From assembly GCA_024138015.1 (NCBI GenBank), contig JAMXBB010000009.1, positions 95,898,098-95,962,097 on the forward strand: a DNA stretch of 64,000 nt, read 5' to 3'. Numbering within the stretch: position 1 is the stretch's first letter; the number at the start of each line of letters is the position of its first letter. Under the pieces are notes generated by a model, which saw only the letters and a program-made list of their open reading frames with translations, made no database searches and was not told the origin of the DNA. The position numbers were made by a program, and so were the translations under genes. Below, piece by piece: positions 1-12,810 of this stretch. This DNA comes from Lumnitzera littorea. Taxonomy: Eukaryota > Streptophyta > Magnoliopsida > Myrtales > Combretaceae.

Positions 1-782
1 AGTCTATTGAACCAACTCGAAACCATGATTGGTTGAGCCGGTTCGGACTGGTGACTAGGTCTAGATAGGATTTGTTGCACCTTTTCATTGAGCTATGTTG
101 TATTCTTTTTATAAATGTTGTAGTACCAGAAGATATATACGTATTTTTCGGACAAAGTTTTCAAACCTTTTTAACTCTTTAATTGTGAATCTATCGATGC
201 GATACGAATTAAATGAAATATGATTTAACTTGATTTTACTGGAATATATCTTTACTGGCGGAAAAGAAGATAACAAATTTTAGTTGGTATTCAATCTCAA
301 TTGAGACCAATAAATCCTATTTCGGTTTTATTATTATTATTATTATTATTATTTGCAAGATCTAGATCGAGCAAGGCTTTTAAAACTCGATCATGAAACA
401 TTCCCTAAACCAAGTAAAATTCATACTCGATAAATTTTAATCGGGATGATATGGCTTTGTGGTTAGTCCAATTAATAGGGAAAGAATTTGGTTATTGAAA
501 AACAAAAGAATACTTCTTCCAAAAGCACAATAGAACATTATAACATATCCATGTGTGTATACCACATCTCCATATAAATGCTGAAAATGGTAAATAATTA
601 AATAAATAAATCATTTATAGGATTATTTAATAAAAATGAATTTTGAATGTGATAGTTATTATTTGTCATTAGAAAAGTACACACATGTCTTTATGAAATT
701 GTGCCAAAAAAAAATTATATCCCCAAATAATTTCTTCCAATTTCTTTAATTTTCCTAAATAATTTTTCTTATTATAATTTTT
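1..782. other. AT-rich intergenic DNA with a TTA microsatellite
   Basis: No gene is recognisable here. The stretch holds a perfect TTA microsatellite at about 327-352 and several A/T-rich runs. The last nine bases (774-782, ATAATTTTT) are the left target-site duplication of the MITE-like element that follows. Confidence 0.6.
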
Positions 783-1309
783 AGGACTGTAAATAAGTCG
801 AATTACTTGTATGATACTTCAGTTTAACTCAACTCGAACTCGATTAATAAACGAATCAAGTTCAAGGTAAAAATAAAACTCATTTATTTAAATGAATCGA
901 ATTTAAGCTTTAGTTTAAGCTCTCAAGCTTATTCATTTAGGCCTATAAACTGACTCAAATAAGTTCAAGAGTAAGCTCACAGGCTGACTTTATTATAAAT
1001 ATTATATATTATTAAAATTTGAAAGCTAATTAATATTTACAATATATATAGTATGTTATAGAATAATATATAATATAATTTTTATTTACTATTAATTAAT
1101 CTATTCATTTATATATATATATTTATTTTATATACTTAAACTCAAGAGTAAGTTCTCGACTTGGTTCAGCTCGAGATTGAGCTCAAATCAGAACTCATTT
1201 ATCTAAATAATCCTAAGATCTCAATGTACGAATTTGATAAAAGTTTAGTTTGAATTCATTTCATAATTTTTAATTTTATCGAGTTTGACTTGACTCATTT
1301 GTAATACTA
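783..1309. mobile_element. MITE-like non-autonomous DNA transposon, copy 1
   Basis: A 527-bp element with similar inverted ends: it begins AGGACTGTAAATAAG and ends CTCATTTGTAATACTA, whose reverse complement begins TAGTATTACAAATGAG. It is flanked by a perfect 9-bp direct repeat ATAATTTTT (774-782 and 1310-1318). The outer parts are rich in AGCT, GAGCT and CTCGA words; the core is almost pure A/T. There is no coding capacity. A nine-base duplication is typical of Mutator-like elements, but the short ends do not allow a firm superfamily call. A second copy of the family lies at 18982-19593. Confidence 0.7.
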
Positions 1310-2430
1310 ATAATTTTTATACTTTATTTATTTATTTATAATATTATGATAGTATTATTAAAATGCATCAACATCCCTCCATCTATTATTACCTAGAAAA
1401 GTCGGTGGCAAGCTCAAATTAACCTAGTAGTTTGAACGTCCAAGTGGACTGAAAAATTAATAGCCGCAAAAGTGTAATGTACGAACCAACAGCACGCGAA
1501 CATGCGTCCTATTTTACATTTTATGACTTTGACAACCTCGGGTCCCTATCCGATATTGTAATTCGAAAGCAAAAAGGACAAGGACAATATACCTTCCTGC
1601 ACAAATGTGAAGCCTGTATTTTCTTTTTCAAATGAAAAACATAATAATAAGTAAACCAGTTTTCATACAAATTTCGCATTTCGCATATTTATATTATTCT
1701 GCTTTAAAGTCATATATAAATATATATATATATATATGCGACTCTATTGTTATTTACTTCGCATATTTGGAACTCTTTTCCTTTCTTTTTTTTTTTTAGT
1801 TACATAGCTTGAGATTCACTCATTTTCAACTTAGATACCATTATTTTCGGTTATATAAATTAAAATCTGGAAAAAAAAAAATACTCCACCGTTAGAAAGA
1901 GAAGAGTCTAAAAGAAAACATAAAAACATAGTAGGTGTAACCTACAAAGTGGGGAAAAAAATTGGCAATAACTCAACAAATTTTTGCCACATTTGTGTAA
2001 CATCTCAATAATATGGTTAAGTAAGGGGTGATTAATAGGTCTTCTTTTGTAATCATGTGACTCCAAACCTTCTAACTAGTACATTTTCAATATTTCCTTT
2101 TATCTTGGACCTGTAGGCAATCATCAAATGCTAAATGCAGCATTTCAAATGCTTAACGTTAAGAATACTAAGGGATAGATTGGCATTACCGTTAATTTCT
2201 CAATTGATAAAATAATTCTAAAAGTAATGGGGGAGTAGTTTTGAGTATTTATGATGCAATATATTATGATAATCTCTTGAGCCTCCGACGTCATCATGCT
2301 CTTATTTTTGTTAATCTCGACATTTCTTGAGGGAAAATTATAAGAATATAAGTTGTCTTATGATATTTTGGCAAAATTGAAACCCGTATTTTACCACTAT
2401 GTGTTAATATTAACTTAATATTGGTCAAAA
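1310..2430. other. Unassigned intergenic DNA
   Basis: After the right target duplication of the MITE (1310-1318) I see no gene or known element. A TA dinucleotide run lies at about 1720-1737, with poly-T and poly-A runs near 1788 and 1870. Confidence 0.5.
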
Positions 2431-2740
2431 GAGATGCATGTTAGCTTTTGATTTGTCCAGAATGATAAATTTATTAAAATAATATTATTAAATATATTTA
2501 ACTCAATAATTTAAAAAATCTAATAAAAAATTGCACAATTTGTTATAAAAAAAGAGAAAAAGTTTAACAATAAATTTAAGCCTTTAAACGAATGGCCAAT
2601 TGCCTCAAGTCTAAGAGATGGCCAACTACCACCTAATGGAATAAGTAAACTCATGCAAATAGTAGTTAACCACCTCTTGACATGAGATGGCCTTATTGCC
2701 CCCTATTGAAGCTTGATAGGTCACAAACAATTAGGTCATA
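2431..2740 (+). repeat. Fragment of long repeat R1
   Basis: This segment shares an ordered set of words with the start of R1 at about 8.06-8.6 kb and 18.7-19.8 kb: an AT-rich lead, then GGCCAATT, a block like GGCCAACTACCACC, and later ATGGCCTTATTGCC. The order and rough spacing are kept but identity is low, so I treat it as an old fragment. Confidence 0.35.
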
Positions 2741-4739
2741 TATTTCTTGTAATTTTTTATGTTTCTTAATAAAGAATATTTTAACTATTACCCTTTGGAT
2801 GCAAATATAGCTTTAAGATCTCTATTACAATCTCTTGTGTCCTACTATAAAGGTCTTGAGGTCTCTTAATATTCCCCATACGAAATGTCCTCTTTATGTC
2901 ATTTTTACAATATCCTATGCTACTATCCCAAAAGGAAGAGCACAATTTAAAAGATGAGAAAAACCTTTAGACTTAAGTATTAAATTTAGTCCTATATTAC
3001 TATTTATAATTGAGATTATAATGTTATCACCTACTTTTAGAAGCTAGCACCATATTGATCTATTTTGGACTATCCTTTATAATTAGCTCTCGCTTTATTT
3101 CATTAGGTAGCCTTCTCTCAAGTTGCTACTTTTTTGGTTTGCCTCTTTTGTAGGGTTGGTTTTCGATGAGATCACCAAATATTGCAACCTAAAACAAAGG
3201 AAAAAGTCTAATTTAAAAAGCTAATATGATAAGTAACAGAATCTCTTGAATGTAAGTATTATTACTATATTTTATATAGGACTGTAAATTTTAATCCTTC
3301 CCTATTAATAGATGTATAATTCGTTTGTCCTTATCCTCCTCTTACTTAGGGACCTTACCATTTTATATGCCTATTAGGAGCCAGTCCTTGTCCAATCTTC
3401 CTCTTCGGCTATGGAGGTCACAGTCTACCAACTTCTGACGTGATTTCTCATTTTATGGAATAGGAAAACAAACTTGTTTCCTTCTCAAATCATACACCTA
3501 TTGCTAGCGGATGGATGTTTGGAATCATTTGTGACACCTCAGTCCAAGGACAGAAAGTAAATATCAAAGCTATTAAGCCAGTAGGAGAATAATGGGAATT
3601 TCTTATTCATTTAAAACAAAATTTTTTCAAGTAGTATTAACTTAATATTTTCTACAGTCAATTAAGCATCGTTCAAGCATCTCTTTGCTTACCGTGGTTT
3701 TGCTTCCCTTGGTCAGCCAATGGCCATTGCATCTCATTGTTTCGTACTAACTCACGAATATTTATCGGTACCAATATTGGAGCCTACGATGGTATTAATA
3801 TACCACTTGTATTAGAACCTATCAATAGTTAAGAAAAGTTTAGATAATATTAATAACTTATGTGAAGTGATAAGTTTCATATAAATATTAATAAAATTTT
3901 GATATGTAAAAACACAATCAGTATTTTTTAAAAAAAAGTTTATATTTTTATTATCATGTGTTAAAAAATTATTAATATTTATACGCTATTTATCAATTTA
4001 CACGACGTATTAATACTATTTAATTTTTTTTTACATAAATAGTTATATTAAAAATCTCATGTAATGCTCAAAGAATATCATTGTTTTTAAAACTAGACTA
4101 GAAGTCTGACTTAAGAATAAAAAGAGGTTAAGGATAAAAAAAATTGAATTAGATTAATAAAAATATAATTTATACTTATTTATAAGATAATAAAATTATC
4201 AAATTTCATAAAATTTGAAAGCTCAGGGATGTGTACAATTCACTCTTCATTTTTCTTAGATTTAAGTCTTTTTTATTTTTCGGGAAACTAGTACATTGTT
4301 TAGGAAAAATAAAAGAAAATTATCGATTCGACCCAAAAAAAAATCCAGCTGGATCAACTCATTTCATGGCGGAATGAGATCGAACAATTGGACCAGCCGA
4401 TCATCATGAATCTGACATCGCCAGAAAACACTCATGATATTACAGAGAGATTAGAGTTTTCTTATAACCTTTGTTTCGTACTGAATCTACCGCATCTTTT
4501 CAATTCCTGATTTTTTTTTTTTTTTTCCTATATTACATAGATGATATTGTCATTTTCTGTTCGTTCTTCTCCTATTGGTTAAATCGTATTGGAGTATTTG
4601 TTAATTACTTCATAGACTATACCGTAACCATTGGAAATGTTAGATGGAATCGAATAATTTATTTTGTAGTATTCAAACATATTTCGATCTGCTACAGCTA
4701 CGATAGCTGCTTTAGAGTTATGAAATCCCCATGGTACGT
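2741..4739. other. Unassigned intergenic DNA
   Basis: I recognise no gene, element end or RNA gene here. An open frame on the plus strand (4471-4758, 95 codons) is rich in F, I, Y and V and starts in a poly-T region, so it looks accidental. A minus-strand frame of about 56 codons starting near 4757 has a more protein-like composition but matches nothing I know. Confidence 0.45.
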
Positions 4740-5470
4740 CAATCATCTAGTATTCTAGTCACATAAACTATTGTACCTCAAATTGTGACCAATCCTCGCA
4801 ACCATATGGCATCTTGTCTATATCCAATAATCCAACACATTTTATATATTTTGAACAACGATTAAGCAAATATCATAAGAGGGTGTTTGTTGAAGAAAAT
4901 GACTTTTCCGGTACATGTAGAAAGAAAGAGAGCTCTTAACAAGTTAGTGCTTTTGCAATCAAACTTGTCATTATCATCATTACATCAATCCAGTAACTTA
5001 GGAAATGAATAATCCCTATTATTTTTTCTCATTTTTTTTTTTCATTTATCATTTTAAAATATTATCATGTGTAATTATTAATTAAGATTATCAGGAATAT
5101 GATGATAACATATAATATTTTAAAATTTTTAATTATTGATTTGTAAATTAAAAATAATTAAGAGAATGATAAATAGAGTAGATGTAAATTCATAAATTAC
5201 AACATTATTTATGGAGGAACCTCTAAAAGGGAGGCATAAAAGAACAAGGAAGAGCCTAATTTGGCTTTATGCAAGACTCATATAGATTCTTTCTTATACA
5301 TGTGAATAGACAATGTAAGGCTACAAGAGATTCCTAACTAGTTTCGGGACCACACTTGAAGGTTGTACTCCAGTCCCTGGGGACGATGAAACGGAAAGAT
5401 TGTGACAGCCGTTTATGTGTACTGATTTAGGATAAGTTGTTCTCCTAATACCTATGGCTCGATTACTTCG
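4740..5470. repeat. Duplicated block R2, copy A
   Basis: This block aligns by eye with 14375-14870. Shared landmarks in order are a GGTGTTTGTTGAAGAAAATG word followed by ACTTTTCC, CTTATCATTATCATCAT, GGAACCTC, TTGGCTTTATGCAAGACTC, ATAGAT.CTTTCTT and GACAGCCGTTTATG. Copy A carries an extra AT-rich insert of about 190 bases (5015-5205) absent from copy B. No coding function is apparent. The two copies are about 9.6 kb apart in the same orientation, so this is either a segmental duplication or two copies of an unidentified element. Confidence 0.6.
5015..5205. mobile_element. MITE-like AT-rich insert in R2 copy A
   Basis: The insert interrupts the alignment of R2 copy A with copy B. It has palindromic structure: ATTTTAAAATATTATCATG in the left half pairs with CATATAATATTTTAAAAT in the right half, and CATTTATCATT near the left end pairs with AATGATAAATAG near the right end. 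This fits a small foldback element. Exact ends and a target duplication could not be fixed. Confidence 0.4.
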
Positions 5471-5654
5471 TACAATAAAATAAAATGAGAGGAAATAAAA
5501 TTAAAATTTTATAAGAAATAAAATAAGGATGTAATAAATATGATTTCATTTAGTTAGATTTATAAATAATTTAAAAATAAATATATAATAAAACTTTAAT
5601 TACTACATTATTCTCCATCTTTTTTTTTTTCCTTAACTAATCTTAAGGTAATAG

Positions 5655-6070
5655 GGAGTGATTGACAATGGTGATTGATGGTAATGGTTGGCAATGATAA
5701 TAGCAATGGCAGTGGCAGTGGCAGTGATAATTGATGGTAGTAATAGTAATGATAGTAACAATAGCGATAGTAATAGCGGTGATTGATGGTAATGATGATG
5801 ATGATAATGATGGTGGTAATAGCAACAATGGAGATGACGGCAACAATGACAATGATTATAACAGTGGCAGTGATGATAACAGTGGCAGTGATGATAACAG
5901 TGGCAATGATGGTAATAGTGACGGTTGTAGTGATGATTGCTATAGCTACAACTATGGTGATTGATGGCGATGGCGGTGACAGTGGTGGCAACGGTGTTAG
6001 CAACTGTAGTAGTGATAGCAATGACAGTGGTGATGATAGTAATAGCAATGGCTTTGATGGTTAGTGATGG
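5655..6070. repeat. Imperfect trinucleotide repeat tract (TGG/TGA/TAG/TAA)
   Basis: About 415 bases consist almost only of three-base units of the form RRT/RRC (GGT, GAT, AGT, AAT, GGC, AAC) in one phase. Inside it an 18-bp unit AACAGTGGCAGTGATGAT repeats near 5857-5900. The periodicity removes stop codons from several frames, giving open frames on both strands (for example 5608-6048 minus and 5731-5964 plus) that would encode only S/G/D/N/V/M or I/T/V/H/Y runs. These are products of the repeat, not genes. Confidence 0.85.
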
Positions 6071-6179
6071 TGGTGGCGAGTGGACAGTGGACACGTCATA
6101 AGTGGAGGGACAATCTTGTATGACTTGATTATAGATACCCTACATTTTTGTTTAAAGATGCTATAGAGCAAATAATCAT

Positions 6180-6960
6180 AGCGTACGTGACCTATTCAAT
6201 CCTATAAAAATCCTATTACATCTAGAGATACTATTAGATGGTTATTATAAGGTTTTCGACCCGTTCAAACCGTTAAAAACACTACAGAGTTAAGGGCAAG
6301 TTTTAAAATTAACTCTTAAAGCCTATAGGATTACGAATTGAGTTTTGAAATTTAGGAAAAACCCGAATCCATTTTAAAATAATATATATATATGTAAGAG
6401 CTTTTAATTTCATCTCTCAAACCCATATCAATCAATTATATTTGTTTATATATATAAATTATGTAATATATCTCGATATGTGTTACTGTTTATAATTAAT
6501 TTAATAAATTAGAAAGGACAACTATTAGTCCTAGTTAAAAATATACATGATTTTCTTTTCTTCCATAATTTATGTTTTTTTTATATTTTTTCCTAAAAAA
6601 ATTTGTGAGAAGAAGTAGGGAAACTCCACATATTGGAGTTAAATTTGAAAATTAATAGATTGAAATCATCTACTAATATCACAGGTTTAGTCAAGGTTTT
6701 AACTAGGTTTTCTAAAACCCTATAGGAGCAAGTTATGGAAATAGGGTGAAAACACTATAAGGTTTTGGAAATCACTATAAGGTACCAGGTCGGGTTCAGG
6801 TTTTATAAAACCCGTTCTAAACTTAGCTCGATAGCATCCCTAATAGCATCAGATTCTTTATGGTTTAAACTTGGGTTTTGAGACATGACTTGAACCCGAA
6901 AACCCTAATAGGGTTTAAGGTTGAGTTTTAAGATTTAGGAAATACTTGATAAAAAATCTT
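6180..6960. repeat. AAACCC/GGGTTT-rich repeat, possible MITE
   Basis: Two clusters (about 6245-6370 and 6690-6950) repeat the words GGTTTT, AAACCC, ACCCGAA and CTATAGGG-like in both orientations, with an AT-rich middle. Such cores are common in small plant DNA transposons of the hAT type, but I could not define terminal inverted repeats or a target duplication, so the class is a guess. Confidence 0.3.
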
Positions 6961-8059
6961 ATCCAACAAAATTAATAAATTAATAATACTTTTCTATATG
7001 CTTGCCCACATTAGTAACTTACTATACTTAACAATGGATATTTTAGCTTAAATTTTCGTTTCCTTATTGTATAACCCAACCGATTATGCCTCTTAGTTGA
7101 ATTACACTCCTAATTTCCCATCTCAGCCAGGATAGGTACTTTCTGATTATATAAATTCCTTTACTTTTGCTTGAGAGATGTGGTTAACAATGAATGTTAT
7201 TTATTTGTAAAAATAGATTTTTATTGTTATATAATTATACTAGAGCGTATATAATGAAATTGAAAAGGACAATGTGACTGGCCAAAGGAAAAGGAAAGGC
7301 AAAGCATATAATTCTTCTAAGAACTATTGATCTTCACTTAGTAAATGGGGGATTAAGGGATCTAAATTTTCAAAGACAATTTGACCTCCTTAATTCATTT
7401 ATACTAGGCAATGTTAAGAAAATGATTCAATATAGTCATACCATTTATGCATGTTCTATGTGTAAAAAATAATCTCATACAACTTGTAAAATTAATTAAT
7501 AACAAATATACTAAAATAAGCTTATTAAGTTAAGGTGAGGCGAGTAACAAGTGCACCATGTGCTCATTGGGTCGAGTTAGGAGTTCATGGTAAAAATGCC
7601 TACGGGATTTAGGAGACCTCATTGTATACTAAGGTAGGTTCAATTTCGTAAAACCCTCTGGACGCTATCTCGGTTGGACCTTAGTTTTTTTAGGGCTATT
7701 GAAGCTTCTCATCATGCTAAGGTCTTGATTAGGGTTGACTAAAGGAAAAAGGCTTCTATGGTACTAGATGCTACATGTTTTGATAAGTAATAGACAAATA
7801 CTAATAAATTTTAAACATATAAAAACATGAACTTATTATCATTATATCTTTAAATGTTATTGGTATTTACTTACAAGTTATTAAAAGAGTAACATGTTAA
7901 TACCAATAATATATATTTGAATATTATTGATACTTGTCCGTCACTTATTTAAACAAATGACATGTTAATATTAATGAATATTTTTTTCAGCTGAAGAGTT
8001 TTGGTCGTAGACACCTTATAGTTGGTGCATCATGGAGGGATCAAAGCTAATAAGCAATT
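6961..8059. other. Unassigned intergenic DNA
   Basis: No gene or element end was recognised. The part around 7540-7760 is less AT-rich than its surroundings but has no open frame of note. Confidence 0.45.
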
Positions 8060-11000
8060 TATATTGGGAAATATTTATAAAAAAAATTATATGTGCACTT
8101 TTACAAACTCATAATTTGTGTTTGTTTTTTCTTTTAATAAACATGATTTATAATTTGTCATACTATCAATTAACATTAGTATGGGAATATATGTCAATTT
8201 CTAATTGGTCAATAATAATTAATTTAATTAGATAACATCATTAATTTTATTTAACTAAATAATTTAATAAAAAATAATAAATGCATAAAGTCTATAAAAA
8301 TGGAAAAAGAAAATTAGCTAAAAATAAAATGAAGTGCTAAAGTGCATGGCTAATCACTCAAGGCTTTAGGGTGGCCAATTACCACTGAGCCTTTAGATTG
8401 TTGGCCATAGCTGTTGTAACTTGATTGATTGTGCAACTGACTAGTATATTAAATGTAAAATAAAAAATGAGATAGAAAAATAAGTAGAAAAGCAAATCCA
8501 TTAAGTATTGCACATGTGCTCTTTCTTTTTTAAAATTTTAAGGGTGGTTAGGTAATGCAACCTCCATTAGGTGGTGGATGGCCCTCACCAACATTAGTTG
8601 ATCATAGCCCATAGAGTTACAATGGCCATAATTAGTCATTTCAAGGTTAGGAAAGGTAGAATATCACGATCCAGACAGTACTTTTGTCATGGTAAATCGT
8701 TGTACATAGTACAAAAGTCGATGATCAACCCCTTTATTGATCATTGACCTTCCATACAATGTACAAGGCTACTTCCACTCCTAACTACTATCAATCACAT
8801 AGATAAATAGTATCATAGCATAATAATTATATTTACTAATTAATTAGACATATCATTAAATTAAATATATGGAACATGGCGTTCCCAAAATAATAGCAAT
8901 AGAAATAATTAGTCCAAATGACTATTGAAGGTTTAGCTATACAATATAAAGAAATTTATAAAGCTCTTAACTAAAACTAAGCAGTTACCTCCTTCACTCC
9001 AAGTAGCTCATAGTCCTTTCTTAACTCGAGACTAACCTTGGGCATCCCACAACTTAGTTTAGCAAAAAGATGGCCTACAACAAAAGGAATCTAAGGGGAT
9101 ATAAGCTTACACTTAATAGGCTAAATCCTCTAACACAGCTTATAAGCAATATATAATCAATCACATGAATGTATGTAACAAATATTATGCTAAACAATAC
9201 ATGCAATGGCTTAGAAACTATATATAACTTAGAAATTTCGCCCTTTATAGTCAAGTTTAGAGATTATTAATCAACACAAACTAACAATTGAATTCTAGCA
9301 CTTAGGTTTTTATCCAAAATTGCACCTATTGTGCTCAAATCAACTTATATACATATACTCATATATATATATATATATATATTTTACTAAACACAAAACA
9401 AGACCTTTTCAAAAAATCCTAAGTCTAATAATATGGTAGCCCTCATAGTCTATAACCACATGTCTTAAGCAAAAGTTATAAGACACGGCTCTTAGCTAGA
9501 TGGTTAGCATCCTCTAGTGCTAAGTAAGCTCGTAAACTAGGACAGAAATTCAATAACATGGCATAATATGCCTAATTAATCTCTTCAGGAGCTATTGCTC
9601 TTGTGAGCCCCTTTTCATCTTCTGCATAAAGTAGTAATCGATATAAGTTATAATACACCATCGTACCATACATGACTTATTTTAAATTCATAGCCAAATA
9701 ATTACTTATGTTTGGTTACTTAGGTGATCAAGCAGTCTCATACCATAATGATAATGTATAAATCAATCATGCAAACACTTTTGATTCATATATTACCATT
9801 AAGCCATTCAAGTAATCAGGAGACCACATACATGCATTCCCTATAACCATTATGCAACCAATTTAATCATAATATTAATTTGGTATAACTAAACTACAAA
9901 CAAAAGTTAGCATAAAGTCATTGGGAATTACTCATTCTACCATAGCTACTAGTTGTAATAATTTAGAGGTAGGTCATCCTCAAGATCAAAGTCTCATAAA
10001 CAACGTAAAAGTCATAACATAAGGATTTGGCATGTTATAATTTCAACCTAAGTTTTTATCAAAGTTATACTCTTAGCTTAGCCTTAAATTTTTCTCAGTT
10101 AAGCAAAATCCTCAATCGGTATAACTTTTTTATTTTAAATCTGATTTTTACAATGTTATAATCAATTTCTATTTTTTTCAAGTGCACTTTCATGTAGTAT
10201 GGTTAGATTTGAGAGATGGAGCCCGTAATTTTGATTACAAGTCAGAACAAGCATTCCTAAAGATTGGGTTACCTTTTTTGGGCTTAAATTTGTTATTGGG
10301 CCTTTTATTACTTTGTGAAATTATTAGGGCTCTAGCTTAAGACTTTTATTTGGGCTTAATTATTTTCTTAAGATCAATTTTTCATTGAATGTTTTTGGCC
10401 TTATCACTAGCTTGCATTTCTTAGACTTTTAAGAGGCTTTTATGATCAAGGATGGGTCTAATTCTTACTTTAGCATTACCTATCACTTTGGTAGGCTTGG
10501 GAAATTCAATGTAGGCTTTCTATAGACTTTATTTCATCTTTTTCTTAAGCTTATCTTGCCAGCTAGAAAATTTCGTAAAGCCTAGTTAAGAGTTTTGGGC
10601 TCATCTTATGAGTTTTAGATCCTTAACACTTATCCTATTAGTCTTAGTTAGTCTTTTTACTTTAATTACTATATTTTTAAGGGTGTTTAAGTGGATCAAA
10701 CATGTTCTACAAATCTAGTCAGTTTGGTCCTTTGGCTACTAAACTCATTTTTCAAACTTAACTCATTGTTTCCTTAATCTTAAGTGCTAAACCAAAGCTT
10801 TACACTTACTTGTACTTTAACTCATGCTTATTTTACCCTTTGTAAGTGGATCGTTTTATCATAATATTAAGTAGGAAACATGGAGCATGTACATCCTTTT
10901 AGCTGCAAAGCTTTAGGTTAGGATTTTATGTAATGACTTTTTTACTAAAACTTCATATAATGGTTTTTTCATCACTGAAAGTTAATTTGATGTATGAGAA

Positions 11001-12810
11001 ACTTAATATAAGTGAAGATAAAACTTAGCCATGCTTCATACACCACATGTCCAGCACTTTAGTAGGTTTCACACGAGCTTATTTTTGTGGTTTTCTCAAG
11101 TTACAAAGCTATACTACAAGTAACCTACATGTACATTAAGAGGAAACAAGCCTAAGCTACTCATGTTCTATCACTTTGTGAAGAAACTTCAAGGAGCTAT
11201 CACTTAACCTAGCTAAGCGAACTTCTAAAGTACATGATAAATTTACAAAAACATGAAATGGAACCTTATACATGGTGCTCTAAAGACATTTAAAGATAAA
11301 GTATACTTTACTAGATGGATAGGTAATAATTTGCACCTCCTTAAGCCTTCCTTAGTTCGTTATTTTCATCCCTCTTCTTTGGTGATCCTTAACTCTTTGT
11401 TTCCTATGATTTTGGGTGCTTGTGGGTGCTCAAAAGTTTTCCGAAATGGCTGAGCGTAGTGTGGTGTTTAGGGTGTCCCTTTGATGGTTGAAATAGTGTG
11501 CTAAAATGGAGTGAGCGGCATGTGGTTTTTATGTATTTATGGGTGGTGGGAGTAGTTTTTTTAGGTAGCTTCTTCTTGGCTAGTTTGCTTTAGGGTTTCA
11601 TTGTCTAGATCTTGTCATTTTGATGTGTTAAAGTGGTGCATAAATATAGGGGATGTGATTGTTTGTGTAAGCTTTTTAAGTAGTTATTAAATATGATATA
11701 ACAAGTGTGACAAAGCATGAAAAGATGTAAGATGGCATGCCATTTCTTCCCTTCTCCAATCGGTGATTTAGGTAGCTTAGGGTTTGGGATGTTATCTTAT
11801 CAACTCTACTTTTAGTTTAGTCCAAAAATGGTTAAGTTACCTTTTTCCTCAAATGGTACAACTTATATAAGGGATTGGAGATTGTCTTGTTTAACACATT
11901 GGAGTTTGCTAAGTTTATAAGTCAACTAGGTTCACACTCTTGACTTTGGCTTATTTAAACTTAAATTGAGAGGGAAATTGGATAGAAAGGTAGCCGATCC
12001 TAGTCTTCACATGTGTGGCTCTCAAAATTCCACACTTGAATGTCTTACTTGATTATCTTATTCAGGTGGCTAAGTTAGGGTTTAGTTCTTAAATATTTCC
12101 TCTCCTCAACTTGGTTTTCATACTAGGTTATAATTAACTTAGGATTGGTTCAAGCTCAATTATGTTTACGCTTTCGATGTAGGGTTTTTAAGTATTCAAC
12201 TTAATAGTCAAGTTTTCGATTGATTGTTTACAGTTTCAATAAGCTTGAAAGTTCTCATTATATTTTAGGGTTTAAGGTTTTAGTGAATTAGGGTTTTTTA
12301 TTATGTTTTAGGGTTTTCAAATATTTGAGTTAATATTAGGGTTCTTGATTTTTTGTTTTAGGGTTTCCAGAAGCTCAGAAATGTTCTACTATACTTAGGA
12401 GTTTAGGGTTTTAGGTAACTTCTAGAATTGATATTAACTTTAGAGTTTTCAAGTTGAATTGCAATTTATGGAGTCAATTATTATAAGTACGACTTTTACA
12501 TTAGCTTGATTCTTAGTTTAGTTGATCCTTGAGAATATTCAAAGGGTGTTTTTGACTACTTGGATGTTACTCAGAATTTGTACGGTGTATACAGAACATA
12601 TGCTTTAGAATTTCATTTTTATTTTCAATATTTTTATATTTTTCTAAGCTATTATTTTTTTATTGAATTAATTAATTAATTTATTTAATAATTTTATTTT
12701 ATTAAATTAATTATTATGGACTAACAAGAACTTAACATGTGTCCTCTAACTAATATTAACCGAAGGTGATTAAACTCAGGTCATGTACTTGTTAAATTAA
12801 AAAAAAAAAA
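8060..12810. repeat. Long repeat R1, copy 1 (unclassified, possibly a long LTR)
   Basis: A segment of about 4.7 kb that aligns in order with a second copy at 18.7-21.04 kb continued at 35.31-36.3 kb, and partly with 62.44-62.84 kb. Landmarks are GGGTGG/ACCACC blocks near 8370 and 8545, a TTAGCTAGATGGTTAGCAT word near 9496, a TATTGGGCC block near 10295, and an end block with ATTATGGACTAACAAGAAC near 12715. It has no long coding frame; the frame at 11253-11453 does not resemble a known protein. Length, lack of coding and the sharp shared end near 12.8 kb would fit a long LTR, but no partner LTR or primer site was found. Confidence 0.55.
9361..9382. repeat. AT dinucleotide microsatellite
   Basis: A perfect run of AT dinucleotides inside R1 copy 1. 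It is absent at the corresponding place in copy 2, so it arose or expanded after the copies separated. Confidence 0.8.

Noticed and set aside
5608..6094. Several overlapping open frames of 70-150 codons on both strands
   Set aside because: They arise from the three-base periodicity of the repeat tract; composition is limited to a few residues and no domain is visible.
8680..8765. Pairs of inverted words (ACTTTTGT/ACAAAAGT and TGATCAA/TTGATCA), possible terminator or structured RNA
   Set aside because: Short, imperfect stems in repeat DNA with no neighbouring gene; not shared by R1 copy 2.
12240..12450. Repeated TTTTAGGGTTT words, possible interstitial telomere repeat
   Set aside because: The words are scattered and not in tandem seven-base units; they are part of R1, which ends similarly at 62.5-62.65 kb.
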